NCBI GenBank assembly: GCA_002349525.1
Contig: DEDL01000008.1
Location: forward strand, 91,247-155,246
Source of the DNA: Lachnoclostridium sp. UBA2905
Lineage (GTDB): Bacteria; Bacillota; Clostridia; Lachnospirales; Lachnospiraceae
Direction: 5' to 3'
Length of the DNA stretch: 64,000 bases
The notes beneath the pieces are model-generated. The model saw nothing but the letters and a program-made list of their open reading frames with translations, searched no databases and was not told the origin of the DNA. Both the position numbers and the translations under genes were made by a program. The stretch's first letter is position 1. Each line of letters begins with the position of its first letter. Shown one piece after another: positions 52,006 through 61,326 of this stretch.

Positions 52006-54060
52006 TTATACGTTTACACCAATACTCTGAATAGGTACCCTTGGTGTATCATTATCTGTTAAATCTGGTGATGGTGTTGGTGCTTCTGTTGGTGCCTCTG
52101 TAGGAGCCTCTGTTGCTTTCGGCGCCTGTGTTGCTCCCGGTGTCTGTGTTGCTTCTATTGGTGCCTGTGTTGCTTCCGGTGCCTGTGTAGGTGCTTCTGT
52201 TGGTGCCTGTGTTGGCTCAACGAACTCTACAGGATCATATACTGTAAGTACAACAGATGATAATACAAGATCATCCATCATTCCATTCCAGCTTGATGCC
52301 TTAACCATAACAGCATCACTTGTTTTGTATCCGTCACCCTTATCATCCTCTGAACCAATAAGTTCAGCTGTAAGTTCAAATGTTCCGTCATCTTTAAGCG
52401 CTGCCTTAATATCTTCGGAGGTAAATGTTGCCTGATTTGATGTTGTTGCAGCCGCATCACTAAGTCCCTTGCTTGTATCTACAAGCCAGATTCTAAATCC
52501 ATTCTCACCTTCGTATGTACCTTTAATCTTAACTTCGGCTTTTTCACCAGGAAGGATTGTTCTTCCGTCCGGGAATCTTACGATTGCATTATTAGCTGTC
52601 TTACAATGCATCTCATTCTTCTCATTGTCAAAATATGACTCTGTGTTCATATCAGCATATTCTTCATTACCTTTACGAATTCCTACAGGTGTGTCAATAA
52701 CATTACCTGATGCATCCTTGTAGCTTTCAATAATATTTACATCATCTGCTGATACAATACCAGTACATACTACATTACCCTCTGCATCATAAAACAGGAT
52801 ATTACCATCCTCATCACGTGCTGAGAACTGTGTAGGTACTTCCATGTTTCTATTATTCTCGTTGGCGAAATCAAGTGATATTACCTTTGCTTCTCTCTTA
52901 ACAGCAAACTGACAGTCACCAAATACCTCTGTTGAATCATAAGGAATCTTGTCTCCTGCCTTAGGATTGGCAAAAAGGTTCCATGTTCCATTTCTGCTTC
53001 CGGCAGAAGCATCATTTACCTGAACTTCAATACCTGCAAACTTACCTTCTTCCGGTACCTTATGAAGTGGTATTGCATATTCTGCAACATATCCTGTATC
53101 TGTAATCTTAATAGCGTTCTTAATCTCTTCACCATCCCAGTACTGCTTGTCTGTAAGTGCTCCTACTGTTTCAGCTGTAGTATCTATTACTGTACGATAC
53201 TGGAACTCATTACCCCTGCCCCACTCGTACTTATTGTTATACTCATCGAAGAAAATCTCTACTGAATCTCTGTAGTATGCAGCTTCATTAGTCTCGTCTA
53301 TTTCAGGATCTTCAACTGTTACAAGAACATATACATTGTTGTCATCCCAAAGTATCTTGGCAATAGCACTCTTTGTCTGGGCTACGCTTGTCTCTGAATC
53401 AGGAGTCCAATTCTTAATCTCCATAGAATCTGCAAATCCCCATCTTGCATCAACTTCACCATCCACATTGATAGCCTGTGATGTCTTATAAATCTGAGCA
53501 TCTGGTGATGTAACAGGTGTTGGTGTTGGTTTAGGTGTTGCAGTCTTAGGTGGCTTTGTTGGAGCCTTTGTCTTAACAGGCTGTGAAGGCTGTGCTGATG
53601 GGCTGATGACTGGTGCCTGTGATGCTGATGGCTGAACTGGTGCTGATGATGGAGTGCCAGGCTGTGTACCAGGCTGTGTTGTCTGTGTTACTTCAGCCTT
53701 TTCCCTAACCCTGATTGTACAGCTAAGCTTCTTAGTCTTCTTGCCTGACTTATAAGAAGCTGTAAGAACTGCCTTTCCTTTCTTAACTCCTAAAATTGTT
53801 GCACAGGCTTTTTTGCCTTTACTGATAGTTTTCTTCTTAACAAGCTTAGCAACCGCCTTCCTGTTAATCTTCCATGTTACTTTAGTTGTTTTCTTAGCGT
53901 TCTTAACTGTAATTTTCTTTTTGCTTCCTACCTCAACCTTTACATTTTTACTGCTAAGCTTAATCTTTTTTGCTGCAAATGTAGCATTACTCTGTGCAAA
54001 TACAGTTGTAAGTGCAAGAGCTGCTGTCATTGCAAACGTAATAACTCTTTTACTCCTCAT
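52006..54060 (-). CDS. Secreted Big2/CBM9-type carbohydrate-binding protein
   Basis: The start is the ATG at 54060, after GGAAGAGGGAAGT. The 684-residue exported protein has a signal peptide (about 1-28), a Lys-rich Big2-like domain (about 30-115), a Pro/Ser/Thr linker (about 118-190) and a CBM9-type binding module (about 195-395; AQIYKTSQAINVDGEVDARWG, KYEWGRGNEFQYRTVIDT). A second beta domain (about 400-620) contains FPDGRTILPGEKAEVKIKG, and a tail of TQAPTEAP-type repeats ends the chain. No glycosidase domain is present, so it is probably a surface glycan-binding protein. It shares the Big2 design with the deacetylase, and its second domain resembles the partial protein at 63658. Confidence 0.85.
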   Translation of the reverse strand: MRSKRVITFAMTAALALTTVFAQSNATFAAKKIKLSSKNVKVEVGSKKKITVKNAKKTTKVTWKINRKAVAKLVKKKTISKGKKACATILGVKKGKAVLTASYKSGKKTKKLSCTIRVREKAEVTQTTQPGTQPGTPSSAPVQPSASQAPVISPSAQPSQPVKTKAPTKPPKTATPKPTPTPVTSPDAQIYKTSQAINVDGEVDARWGFADSMEIKNWTPDSETSVAQTKSAIAKILWDDNNVYVLVTVEDPEIDETNEAAYYRDSVEIFFDEYNNKYEWGRGNEFQYRTVIDTTAETVGALTDKQYWDGEEIKNAIKITDTGYVAEYAIPLHKVPEEGKFAGIEVQVNDASAGSRNGTWNLFANPKAGDKIPYDSTEVFGDCQFAVKREAKVISLDFANENNRNMEVPTQFSARDEDGNILFYDAEGNVVCTGIVSADDVNIIESYKDASGNVIDTPVGIRKGNEEYADMNTESYFDNEKNEMHCKTANNAIVRFPDGRTILPGEKAEVKIKGTYEGENGFRIWLVDTSKGLSDAAATTSNQATFTSEDIKAALKDDGTFELTAELIGSEDDKGDGYKTSDAVMVKASSWNGMMDDLVLSSVVLTVYDPVEFVEPTQAPTEAPTQAPEATQAPIEATQTPGATQAPKATEAPTEAPTEAPTPSPDLTDNDTPRVPIQSIGVNV

Positions 54061-54134
54061 ACTTCCCTCTTCCTTTCTTTTCAGACTACTAAATTCAAAC
54101 ACTCCGCAGTTGGAGTCTTCTTAACTAAAATAAT

Positions 54135-54173
54135 AACACATATTTTATAACTTTTAAATATAAAATATGTGTT
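54135..54173. promoter_or_regulatory. Perfect AT-rich inverted repeat between aspS and the CBM9 gene
   Basis: AACACATATTTTATA (54135-54149) and TATAAAATATGTGTT (54159-54173) are perfect 15-bp arms with a 9-nt spacer. It lies 75 nt upstream of the CBM9 gene start. It could be an operator, or a weak aspS terminator; no T-run follows, so the operator reading is slightly favoured. Confidence 0.5.
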
Positions 54174-54207
54174 ATTTTATAACTTATCTAATTATATCAC
54201 TTAATTA

Positions 54208-55959
54208 TCAATCTCTTACCTTAATATGAACCTCTCGAAGCTGCTGCTCTGTAACCTCATTTGGTGCTCCACACATAAGATCCTGAGCAGTTCCACTCAT
54301 TGGGAATGGAATTACCTCACGGATATTTTCTTCATTGCGAAGAAGCATGATCATACGGTCAACTCCAGGTGCCATTCCTGCATGTGGTGGTGCTCCAAAC
54401 TGGAATGCATTGTAGAGTGCTCCGAACTTCTGCTTAAGTACTTCCTCGTCATAGCCTGCTATTTCAAATGCCTTAACCATTATTTCCATATCATGATTTC
54501 TAACAGCACCTGATGAAAGCTCAATACCATTACATACGATATCATACTGATATGCTTTAATCTCAAGTGGATCCATATTATTAAGTGCATCAAGTCCGCC
54601 CTGTGGCATTGAGAATGGATTATGTGTAAATCCAATCTTCTTTTCTTCCTCATCATACTCATACATAGGGAAATCATTTATATAACAGAATCTGTATGCA
54701 TTCTTCTCAAGAAGATCAAGTCTGTTAGCAATTTCTGTACGAATCTGTCCTGCATAAAGGCATGCAAGCTTCTCCTTGTCAGCAATAAAGAATATTGTGT
54801 CACCAGGAGTAAGTCCTGCCATATCCATAAACTCTTTCTTCATATCATCAGGAATGAACTTGTCGATTGGTCCCTTGTAGCTGCCATCTTCAAGCACTTC
54901 AAGATATCCAAGTCCACCCATACCTATTGACTGTGCAAATTTAAGCATTTTCTCATGCTGTCCCTTTGAAAGCTTTGCATGAACATTGATAGCTCTTACA
55001 GTCTTCTTGTGGAATGGCTTAAATGTACATCTCTGGAAGAAATCTGTTACATCTATTATTCTAAGTGGGTTACGAAGGTCAGGCTTATCTGTACCGAACT
55101 CAAGCATTGCCTGTTGGTAGCTGATTACAGGGTATGGTCCCTTAGTTACTGCATATCCCTCTGGTGCAAATTTTTCAAATGTTTTTGTAAGAACTTCCTC
55201 GCCTACCTTGAACACGTCCTCCTGTGTTGCAAAGCTCATTTCAAAGTCAAGCTGATAGAATTCTCCAGGTGAACGATCTGCTCTTGCGTCCTCATCTCTA
55301 AAGCAAGGTGCTATCTGGAAATACTTATCAAATCCTGACACCATAAGAAGCTGTTTGTACTGCTGTGGTGCCTGTGGAAGTGCATAAAACTTGCCCTTAT
55401 ATTTTCTTGAAGGAACAATGTAATCTCTTGCGCCCTCTGGTGATGATGCACATAAAATAGGTGTCTGAATTTCCAGAAATCCCATATTAGTCATCTGTTC
55501 TCTAAGAAATGATATGACATTTGATCTGAATATCATGTTATCCTTAACTTTTCTGTTTCTGAGATCAAGATAACGATACTTAAGACGTACATCCTCTCTT
55601 ACTTCCTTAGATGTTGCAATCTCGAATGGAAGATTTGTATATACCTTACCAAGTACATCTACCTTATGAGCCTCAAGCTCTATTGTTCCTGTTGGTATCT
55701 TATCATTGTAGGTTTCTTCGTCTCTCTTCTGGATAACTCCTTCTACTGAAAGGCAGTCCTCCTTGCTGATTCCATAAAGAAGTGATGTATCTCTCATAAC
55801 TACCTGCATTACACCATACATATCACGAAGGTCTATAAATGATACTCCACCGTGGTCTCTTATGTTCTCAACCCATCCGGCAATCTTCATCTCGGCATTA
55901 ATATCAGCCTCGCTTATCTGGTTCATAAGCTTTGTTCTATACTGTGTTCCTAATTCCAT
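54208..55959 (-). CDS. aspS: Aspartyl-tRNA synthetase
   Basis: A 583-residue bacterial-type class II synthetase: N-terminal OB domain (about 20-105), motif 2 CFRDEDARADRSPGEFYQLD, a GAD-type insertion (about 290-410) and motif 3 GVDRMIMLL. It charges tRNA-Asp. It is controlled by a T-box leader at 56007-56225, so expression should rise when tRNA-Asp is uncharged. AGGAGGAAC precedes the ATG. It is followed by the Big2/CBM9 gene after 147 nt. Confidence 0.96.
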   Translation of the reverse strand: MELGTQYRTKLMNQISEADINAEMKIAGWVENIRDHGGVSFIDLRDMYGVMQVVMRDTSLLYGISKEDCLSVEGVIQKRDEETYNDKIPTGTIELEAHKVDVLGKVYTNLPFEIATSKEVREDVRLKYRYLDLRNRKVKDNMIFRSNVISFLREQMTNMGFLEIQTPILCASSPEGARDYIVPSRKYKGKFYALPQAPQQYKQLLMVSGFDKYFQIAPCFRDEDARADRSPGEFYQLDFEMSFATQEDVFKVGEEVLTKTFEKFAPEGYAVTKGPYPVISYQQAMLEFGTDKPDLRNPLRIIDVTDFFQRCTFKPFHKKTVRAINVHAKLSKGQHEKMLKFAQSIGMGGLGYLEVLEDGSYKGPIDKFIPDDMKKEFMDMAGLTPGDTIFFIADKEKLACLYAGQIRTEIANRLDLLEKNAYRFCYINDFPMYEYDEEEKKIGFTHNPFSMPQGGLDALNNMDPLEIKAYQYDIVCNGIELSSGAVRNHDMEIMVKAFEIAGYDEEVLKQKFGALYNAFQFGAPPHAGMAPGVDRMIMLLRNEENIREVIPFPMSGTAQDLMCGAPNEVTEQQLREVHIKVRD

Positions 55960-56006
55960 TGTGTTCCTCCTTAAAACTTATACTGTCCGCCATTCATTTG
56001 TGAAAC

Positions 56007-56225
56007 AAAAAAAGTCCTGAACATTATATAATGTTCAGGACGAATAATGTCTTCACTATCCGCGGTGCCACCTGACTTACCACACATGGTGTGGCCTCTT
56101 GACCCATTGTCATAAACCTTTTGTGAGTTGTTATTCACACTGATTCAACTTTACAGGACTCTCACCAACGCCTGCTCTCTGTGAACGATAATCCGTGCTA
56201 CTCGTCTCCGTTACGACCTTTGTTT
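56007..56225 (-). promoter_or_regulatory. T-box riboswitch controlling aspS
   Basis: On the minus strand the leader contains a Stem I with AGAGAGCAGG and GGTGAGAGTCCTG, the T-box antiterminator sequence AGGTGGCACCGCGG (56060-56073), and a terminator CCTGAACATT/AATGTTCAGG followed by seven T (56007-56041). It lies 48 nt upstream of aspS. The specifier codon could not be assigned with certainty; an Asp codon (GAC) is expected from the controlled gene. Confidence 0.93.
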
Positions 56226-56228
56226 CAG

Positions 56229-56257
56229 ATTATATTATAGCCAAAATAATTTGTCAA
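56229..56257 (-). promoter_or_regulatory. Strong sigma-A promoter of the aspS T-box leader
   Basis: TTGACA (56252-56257) and TATAAT (56229-56234) match consensus with a 17-nt spacer on the minus strand. The leader starts about 6 nt downstream. Confidence 0.88.
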
Positions 56258-56272
56258 TGTATGTTTTCGCAT

Positions 56273-56677
56273 TCAGGAATACTCCTTAAGGATATCACAC
56301 AGGCTCTCCATATTAACCGGCTTTACAAGATATTTATCCATGCCGCTTTCATATGCCTGCTCCATATCCTCTCTGGTATCCCCTGCCGACATGGCGATTA
56401 TATCAACTTTTTCATATTTACCGCCAAGGACTCTTATAGCCCTGGCAGTCTCATAACCATTCATATCAGGCATTTGGATATCAAGAAATATACAAACTGG
56501 AAATGAAGGATCATTTCCTTTGGCATTGTTTTCATTAAGCTGTCTGAGAATATCTAATCCTTCACTGCCTCCGGCAGCACAGATTACTTCAAAACCATCT
56601 CCAACATCCTCAATATAATCCTTCATTATTTCCCTGTTGACATAACTGTCATCAATAACCAATATTACCTTGCTCAA
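56273..56677 (-). CDS. Stand-alone response regulator receiver protein
   Basis: A 134-residue CheY-like receiver with VILVIDDSYVNREIM (acidic pocket), FLDIQMPDMNGYE (phospho-acceptor Asp), AMSAGD (Thr/Ser site) and KYLVKPVNM (conserved Lys). It has no output domain. The start is a TTG at 56677 with AAGGAG 8 nt upstream; no ATG fits. It lies 15 nt after potD and is the last gene of the polyamine-transport operon. The partner kinase is not nearby. It probably acts by protein-protein contact. Confidence 0.9.
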   Translation of the reverse strand: MSKVILVIDDSYVNREIMKDYIEDVGDGFEVICAAGGSEGLDILRQLNENNAKGNDPSFPVCIFLDIQMPDMNGYETARAIRVLGGKYEKVDIIAMSAGDTREDMEQAYESGMDKYLVKPVNMESLCDILKEYS

Positions 56678-56692
56678 ATGTATGTCTCCTTG

Positions 56693-58294
56693 TTATTCAA
56701 ATGGATTAAAGCATCTTACGTTAACCCACATTTTATTTATCTTTTCAGAGGTTTCCTTGTCAAAATAACGCATTACCGCACATCTTTTTATAACATCAAG
56801 TGTAGGATACTGTGCACCAAGTTCACCGGTTTCACTTGAAGCCCCGGCGTGAATCACGTATTTGTCAGCTTCGCTATCGACTTCGTCACTATCCTTGTCA
56901 TCATCGTCTTCGCTGATATCATCACTGATATCCTCATCATCGCCGCCATTGTAAGCTTCACTGCCATCTTCACTGTTGATGAAGAAGTATGATATATCAT
57001 AATCAATGTATTCTTCATCGTCTTCAGCTTCATCTGCACTTTCCTCGTAAGTATCCTCGTCGCCTTCGTCTTCAGTTTCATCTGCACCTTCGTCTTCAGC
57101 TTCCTCGTCCTCAGCCTCATAATTATACTTTGCATATTCTATAATCATGTCATCATCCGGTGCTCCGGCAATAACTGAAGTATAGCCAATGTAATACATG
57201 TTGCGGATTGCATTGTCCGGCCTTGAAAGATAATTGACAAATGCCTGTGCAGCCTGCTGTTTTTCAGAATCTCCACCTATTCCATCCTTTAACATAACCC
57301 ATCCGTCGAACCACAGGTTGCCTCCTTCTTCCGGCACCTGATAGCTCAATAATATGTCATCCTCAGAAGCCTGACTCATTGTATAAACCGCATCACCTGA
57401 CCACTGGTAATTAGCAACGACCTTTCCTGTTACCATGTCAGCCTTTCCACTGTCGGTTTCAAATGAATAAGCATTGTCCTTCATCTGGCGCAGTATTTTT
57501 TCCACAGCAGCAATTGTTGAATCACTGGTGTCATTCATTTCTTCAGCAAATACTTCTTCATAATTATCTGCATTAACAAATGAGTCCTTAGTCAGAAGAT
57601 CTTCCTTGTATATTCCAAGTGCAGCAAAATATGCATCTCTTACATTATCCTTAACTGTAATACGTCTCTTATATTTCTTATCTGTCAGAACATTCCAGTG
57701 AGCTGCATCTTCATCGGATACTATTTCCGGATTGTATACTACTCCTGTAGTTCCCCACATGTACCCGGCGGCATATTTTCCCCAGGACTCGTCACCTATA
57801 TAATTAGTATCAAAAATATTTTTAATATAAGGTGATACACCATTTATATAGTAATTATCCTTATTTTCCCTGTCAAAAAAATCATCTGAATAAGGAATAA
57901 GTTTGTCCTCTGCCATAAGCTTCATTATCATATATTCTGAAGGGCATACCAGATCAAATGTATCGCCAATAGTAAGCTGGTTGTACAAGTCCTCATTTGT
58001 ACCAAAGCAGGAATATTCAACCTTTACTTTTTTACCATAGGTCTTGTAATACCACTCTTCAAAGTCCTCATACATAGGATTTACACCTATAACAGACTCG
58101 CCATTATCAAGGTCTATCCTCTCATCATCATCCCAGTCGCCTTCATCAATATACTCTTCCCAGTTGCACACCCTGAGAACAGTTTCATTATTATCCTCTT
58201 CGCCACATCCGGTAAAAAGAGCTGTAAGGCATACAGTACTAAGTATAATAAGCCCAACAAATCCTTTATCTAAGCACCTAGTCCATCTTCTCAT
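56693..58294 (-). CDS. potD: Spermidine/putrescine-binding lipoprotein with large acidic insertion
   Basis: A 533-residue solute-binding protein of the PotD family, which is usually about 350. An N-terminal lipoprotein signal ends LFTGC near residue 30, and NWEEYIDEGDWDD begins the binding fold. The two lobes include DLVCPSEYMIMKLMAED and YMWGTTGVVYNP. Residues about 391-477 form an Asp/Glu-rich insertion before the last segment (YPTLDVIKRCAVMRYFDKET). The insertion is repetitive (EDEGADETEDEGDED type). It is coupled to potC by a 17-nt overlap and captures polyamines outside the membrane. The acidic part could concentrate cationic ligand or arise by repeat growth. Confidence 0.9.
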   Translation of the reverse strand: MRRWTRCLDKGFVGLIILSTVCLTALFTGCGEEDNNETVLRVCNWEEYIDEGDWDDDERIDLDNGESVIGVNPMYEDFEEWYYKTYGKKVKVEYSCFGTNEDLYNQLTIGDTFDLVCPSEYMIMKLMAEDKLIPYSDDFFDRENKDNYYINGVSPYIKNIFDTNYIGDESWGKYAAGYMWGTTGVVYNPEIVSDEDAAHWNVLTDKKYKRRITVKDNVRDAYFAALGIYKEDLLTKDSFVNADNYEEVFAEEMNDTSDSTIAAVEKILRQMKDNAYSFETDSGKADMVTGKVVANYQWSGDAVYTMSQASEDDILLSYQVPEEGGNLWFDGWVMLKDGIGGDSEKQQAAQAFVNYLSRPDNAIRNMYYIGYTSVIAGAPDDDMIIEYAKYNYEAEDEEAEDEGADETEDEGDEDTYEESADEAEDDEEYIDYDISYFFINSEDGSEAYNGGDDEDISDDISEDDDDKDSDEVDSEADKYVIHAGASSETGELGAQYPTLDVIKRCAVMRYFDKETSEKINKMWVNVRCFNPFE

Positions 58295-59078
58295 CTGTTT
58301 TTCCCTTTCTTCCGGCCATATTCATACTAAGCACGGCAAGCACAACTACTACAAATATTACAGTAGAAAGAGCCCACAATGCGGTTTTTATATCAGTCTG
58401 CGCACCCTTGGTGGCATTAACAACATAGGTACTGATAGTATCAAATGTTGCAGGCTTTGTGTATGTGGCAACAAAATAATCGTCTAAGGATATTGTAACT
58501 GCCATCATGAAGCCTGACATTATTCCTGAGAAAATCTGTGGTATTACCACCTTAACCAGAGCAGTCAAAGGAGTTGCACCCATATCAAGGGCTGCCTCAT
58601 ATATACTTCCATCCATCTGCTTTAACTTTGGAACTACTGATAAAAATACAAATGGAGCAGATAGTACAACATGTCCTGCCACAAGAGGAATATAAGTTTC
58701 CTTACCAATGTTAAGCACTACTATCAGGAAAATACAGATGGAAAATCCGGTTACAACATCTGCATTAACAACAGGAATCTGATTCATTGCATTTATCACA
58801 CGCTTTGAAAGCTTTCCTGAATAAAATGCACCGATGGCGCCAAGTGTACCAAGTATAGTGGCAATCAGAGCAGAGCCAAGTGCCAGTGCAAAAGTTCCAA
58901 TTATCATATTTCTAAGGTCTGCCGTTGTAAACAATGTCACATAATTTTGTAGTGAAAACTCTCTTATACTGCCAAGCTGTGGGGATGTTGTAAAGCTATA
59001 CACTGCAAGCAGCATTATTGGCAGATAGATAAATAAAAGCAGTATTCCCAGGCAGAATGCTGACATAAATTTTTTCAT
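58278..59078 (-). CDS. potC: Spermidine/putrescine ABC transporter permease PotC
   Basis: A 266-residue inner-membrane permease with six helices and the EAA loop (YEAALDMGATPLTALVKVVIPQI, about 157-180) that docks the ATPase. The N-terminus AFCLGILLLFIYLPIMLLAVYSF is typical. It overlaps potB by 4 nt and potD by 17 nt. Together with PotB it forms the channel for polyamine uptake. Confidence 0.94.
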   Translation of the reverse strand: MKKFMSAFCLGILLLFIYLPIMLLAVYSFTTSPQLGSIREFSLQNYVTLFTTADLRNMIIGTFALALGSALIATILGTLGAIGAFYSGKLSKRVINAMNQIPVVNADVVTGFSICIFLIVVLNIGKETYIPLVAGHVVLSAPFVFLSVVPKLKQMDGSIYEAALDMGATPLTALVKVVIPQIFSGIMSGFMMAVTISLDDYFVATYTKPATFDTISTYVVNATKGAQTDIKTALWALSTVIFVVVVLAVLSMNMAGRKGKTDEKMD

Positions 59079-59872
59079 AATACAGCCCCCCTGTCTGCAG
59101 CTTCTTCACCATCAGTAAATTTGTTGGTAAATAATGTTGCCACGCATATAATTGCCAGAAGAACTATTGATATCATGGAACCCTGATTCCAGTTATATGC
59201 ACTGAAATATCCTCCAATAAGACTTCCCATGATATATGTGCTGTTATACATCATATCAAGTATTACATAATTGGTCATAGCAGGTAGGAAAACCATCATA
59301 ATCCCACTTATAATTCCCGGCATTGAAAGCGGAAGTGTCACCTTAAAGAACACCTCTGCCGGTGATGCACCCAGATCAGAGGCTGCCTCCACATAGCTTT
59401 TGTCAATCTTACAAAGGGTTGTATATATTGGCAGAATCATAAAAGGCAGGAAATCATAGGTCTGTCCAATAACCGTATTAAGAAATGGATGATAGGCCAG
59501 ATTTCCTTCTATAACACTTAACACCTCTTTAAGTGCTGTAAGTCTGAGTGTAAAATTAATCCACATAGGAATAATAAACAGTAAGAGCAGGGTGCTTCTT
59601 TTTCTTCCCATCATTTTAGAAAGAATGTAGGCCACGGGATATGCAAGCAGCACACACACGCAGGTTACAATAAGCGCTATAAATAAACTGTACAAAAGTG
59701 TTCCCACCGTATTGCCTGAGGTGAAGAAGCCAAGAAAATTAGCCACCGTAAACTGTCCCTCTCCATTAGTAAATGCATAGTAAAGTATTACAATTACCGG
59801 TGCAATAACAAATAAAAGCAAAAACAGCACATAAGGGATACACAAATGTTTTCTTGCAATTTTGAAAACCAT
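59075..59872 (-). CDS. potB: Spermidine/putrescine ABC transporter permease PotB
   Basis: A 265-residue permease with six helices and the EAA loop YVEAASDLGASPAEVFFKVT near residue 165. It begins 3 nt after potA and overlaps potC by 4 nt. It is the partner of PotC. The N-terminus HLCIPYVLFLLLFVIAPVIV is the first helix. Confidence 0.94.
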   Translation of the reverse strand: MVFKIARKHLCIPYVLFLLLFVIAPVIVILYYAFTNGEGQFTVANFLGFFTSGNTVGTLLYSLFIALIVTCVCVLLAYPVAYILSKMMGRKRSTLLLLFIIPMWINFTLRLTALKEVLSVIEGNLAYHPFLNTVIGQTYDFLPFMILPIYTTLCKIDKSYVEAASDLGASPAEVFFKVTLPLSMPGIISGIMMVFLPAMTNYVILDMMYNSTYIMGSLIGGYFSAYNWNQGSMISIVLLAIICVATLFTNKFTDGEEAADRGAVL

Positions 59873-59874
59873 TA

Positions 59875-61326
59875 TTATCCCTCCTTCTCAAGGAGACTGA
59901 TTTTAATATCCTTTTTGTCGCAAAGGATACTTACATAATCGTTCTCATTCCAAAGATATTCATCGTCAAGCATATATTCTATTCCGTTCTTTGTCTTTAC
60001 AACATAATTGTAATGGTCACCCTTGTAAATAAGAGAGATGATGTTACCACAGGCTCCTCCTGCATTGGCATCATCGCTCATTGAAAGCTTCTCAACAGGC
60101 ATTTCAACAAGGACATTAAGTCCAACAGGATCAACAACTGTTCCATCAGCTTTTACGATGTTTCCATCATCATTTAATACAGAGCCCGGATAAAGCATTG
60201 TAAGGTCACACTCAAATTCACTGTCAATAAATGATACGGTATGTCTTCTGCTTATAACACCCTGGTATCTGTTAACGACCTCACCGCTTATCATACAATG
60301 TATTCCGTCAGGCTCAATTATAATACCTACCTTTTCTCCAACAGCTGCTGCTCTTGTACGCTGACATACAATCTCATTTTTACCACTCTGGATTGTTACC
60401 TCGTAGTGAATTCCCTTGAATACAACAGATATAACCTCTCCGTTGATAATTCCTTCATTCTCACCAACAAGGATTACATCCTCAGGACGTACAACTACGT
60501 CAATCAGTGTATCTTTAGGGTAATTATCAAGACATTCAAATTCTGCGCCACAGAATTTAACCTTTAACATACCCGTCATTTTTCCATTAAAAATATTGGA
60601 CTCGCCAATAAAATCCGCAACGAAAGCGTCTGCAGGCTCGTTGTAGATTTCCTCAGGTGTTCCAATCTGCTTAATATGTCCATTTGCCATAACAACAATC
60701 TTGTCAGACATTGTAAGGGCTTCTTCCTGATCATGGGTTACATATATAAATGTCATGCCAAGCTCTTCATGCATGGCCTTAAGCTCAATCTGCATCTCCT
60801 TGCGCATTTTCAGGTCAAGAGCCCCTAAAGGCTCATCAAGAAGAAGAATTTCCGGCTCATTTACAATGGCTCTTGCTATGGCTATTCTCTGCTGCTGTCC
60901 ACCAGACAGTGTTGATACCTTTCGCTTTTCAAAATCCTCCATATCAACAACATCCAAAACATGCTTAACTTTTGCAACAATCTCATCCTTATCCATCTTC
61001 TTAAGCTTCAGTCCAAATGCAATGTTGTCATACACGTTAAGATGTGGAAACAGCGCATATCGCTGAAAGACCGTATTTACTGACCTCATATATGGTGGCA
61101 GACTGCTGATATCCTTTCCGTCAAGAAGAATCTCACCTTCGTCTGGAATCTCAAAGCCTGCGATCATACGTAATGTCGTTGTCTTTCCACATCCTGATGG
61201 TCCGAGAATTGTCACAAATTCTCCTCGTTTTACAGTAAGGTCAATATTTTCTACTACTGTCTCACCGTCAAAACCTTTCTTAATTCCTTTAAGTTCAATT
61301 ATGTTTTCTGTCTGGTTTTTTTTCAT
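59875..61326 (-). CDS. potA: Spermidine/putrescine ABC transporter ATPase with extended C-terminus
   Basis: A 483-residue ATPase, longer than the usual about 370. Walker A GPSGCGKTTT (about 42-51), Q-loop QRYALFPHL, signature LSGGQQQR, Walker B LLLDEPLGALD and the H-loop THDQEEAL are all intact. The C-terminus (about 240-483) appears to contain two TOBE-like blocks (FNGKMTGMLKVKF..., then VNRYQGVISRRHTVSF...). Its ATG lies immediately after the TAA of the membrane-protein gene upstream, so the two are coupled. It drives PotBC. Confidence 0.93.
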   Translation of the reverse strand: MKKNQTENIIELKGIKKGFDGETVVENIDLTVKRGEFVTILGPSGCGKTTTLRMIAGFEIPDEGEILLDGKDISSLPPYMRSVNTVFQRYALFPHLNVYDNIAFGLKLKKMDKDEIVAKVKHVLDVVDMEDFEKRKVSTLSGGQQQRIAIARAIVNEPEILLLDEPLGALDLKMRKEMQIELKAMHEELGMTFIYVTHDQEEALTMSDKIVVMANGHIKQIGTPEEIYNEPADAFVADFIGESNIFNGKMTGMLKVKFCGAEFECLDNYPKDTLIDVVVRPEDVILVGENEGIINGEVISVVFKGIHYEVTIQSGKNEIVCQRTRAAAVGEKVGIIIEPDGIHCMISGEVVNRYQGVISRRHTVSFIDSEFECDLTMLYPGSVLNDDGNIVKADGTVVDPVGLNVLVEMPVEKLSMSDDANAGGACGNIISLIYKGDHYNYVVKTKNGIEYMLDDEYLWNENDYVSILCDKKDIKISLLEKEG

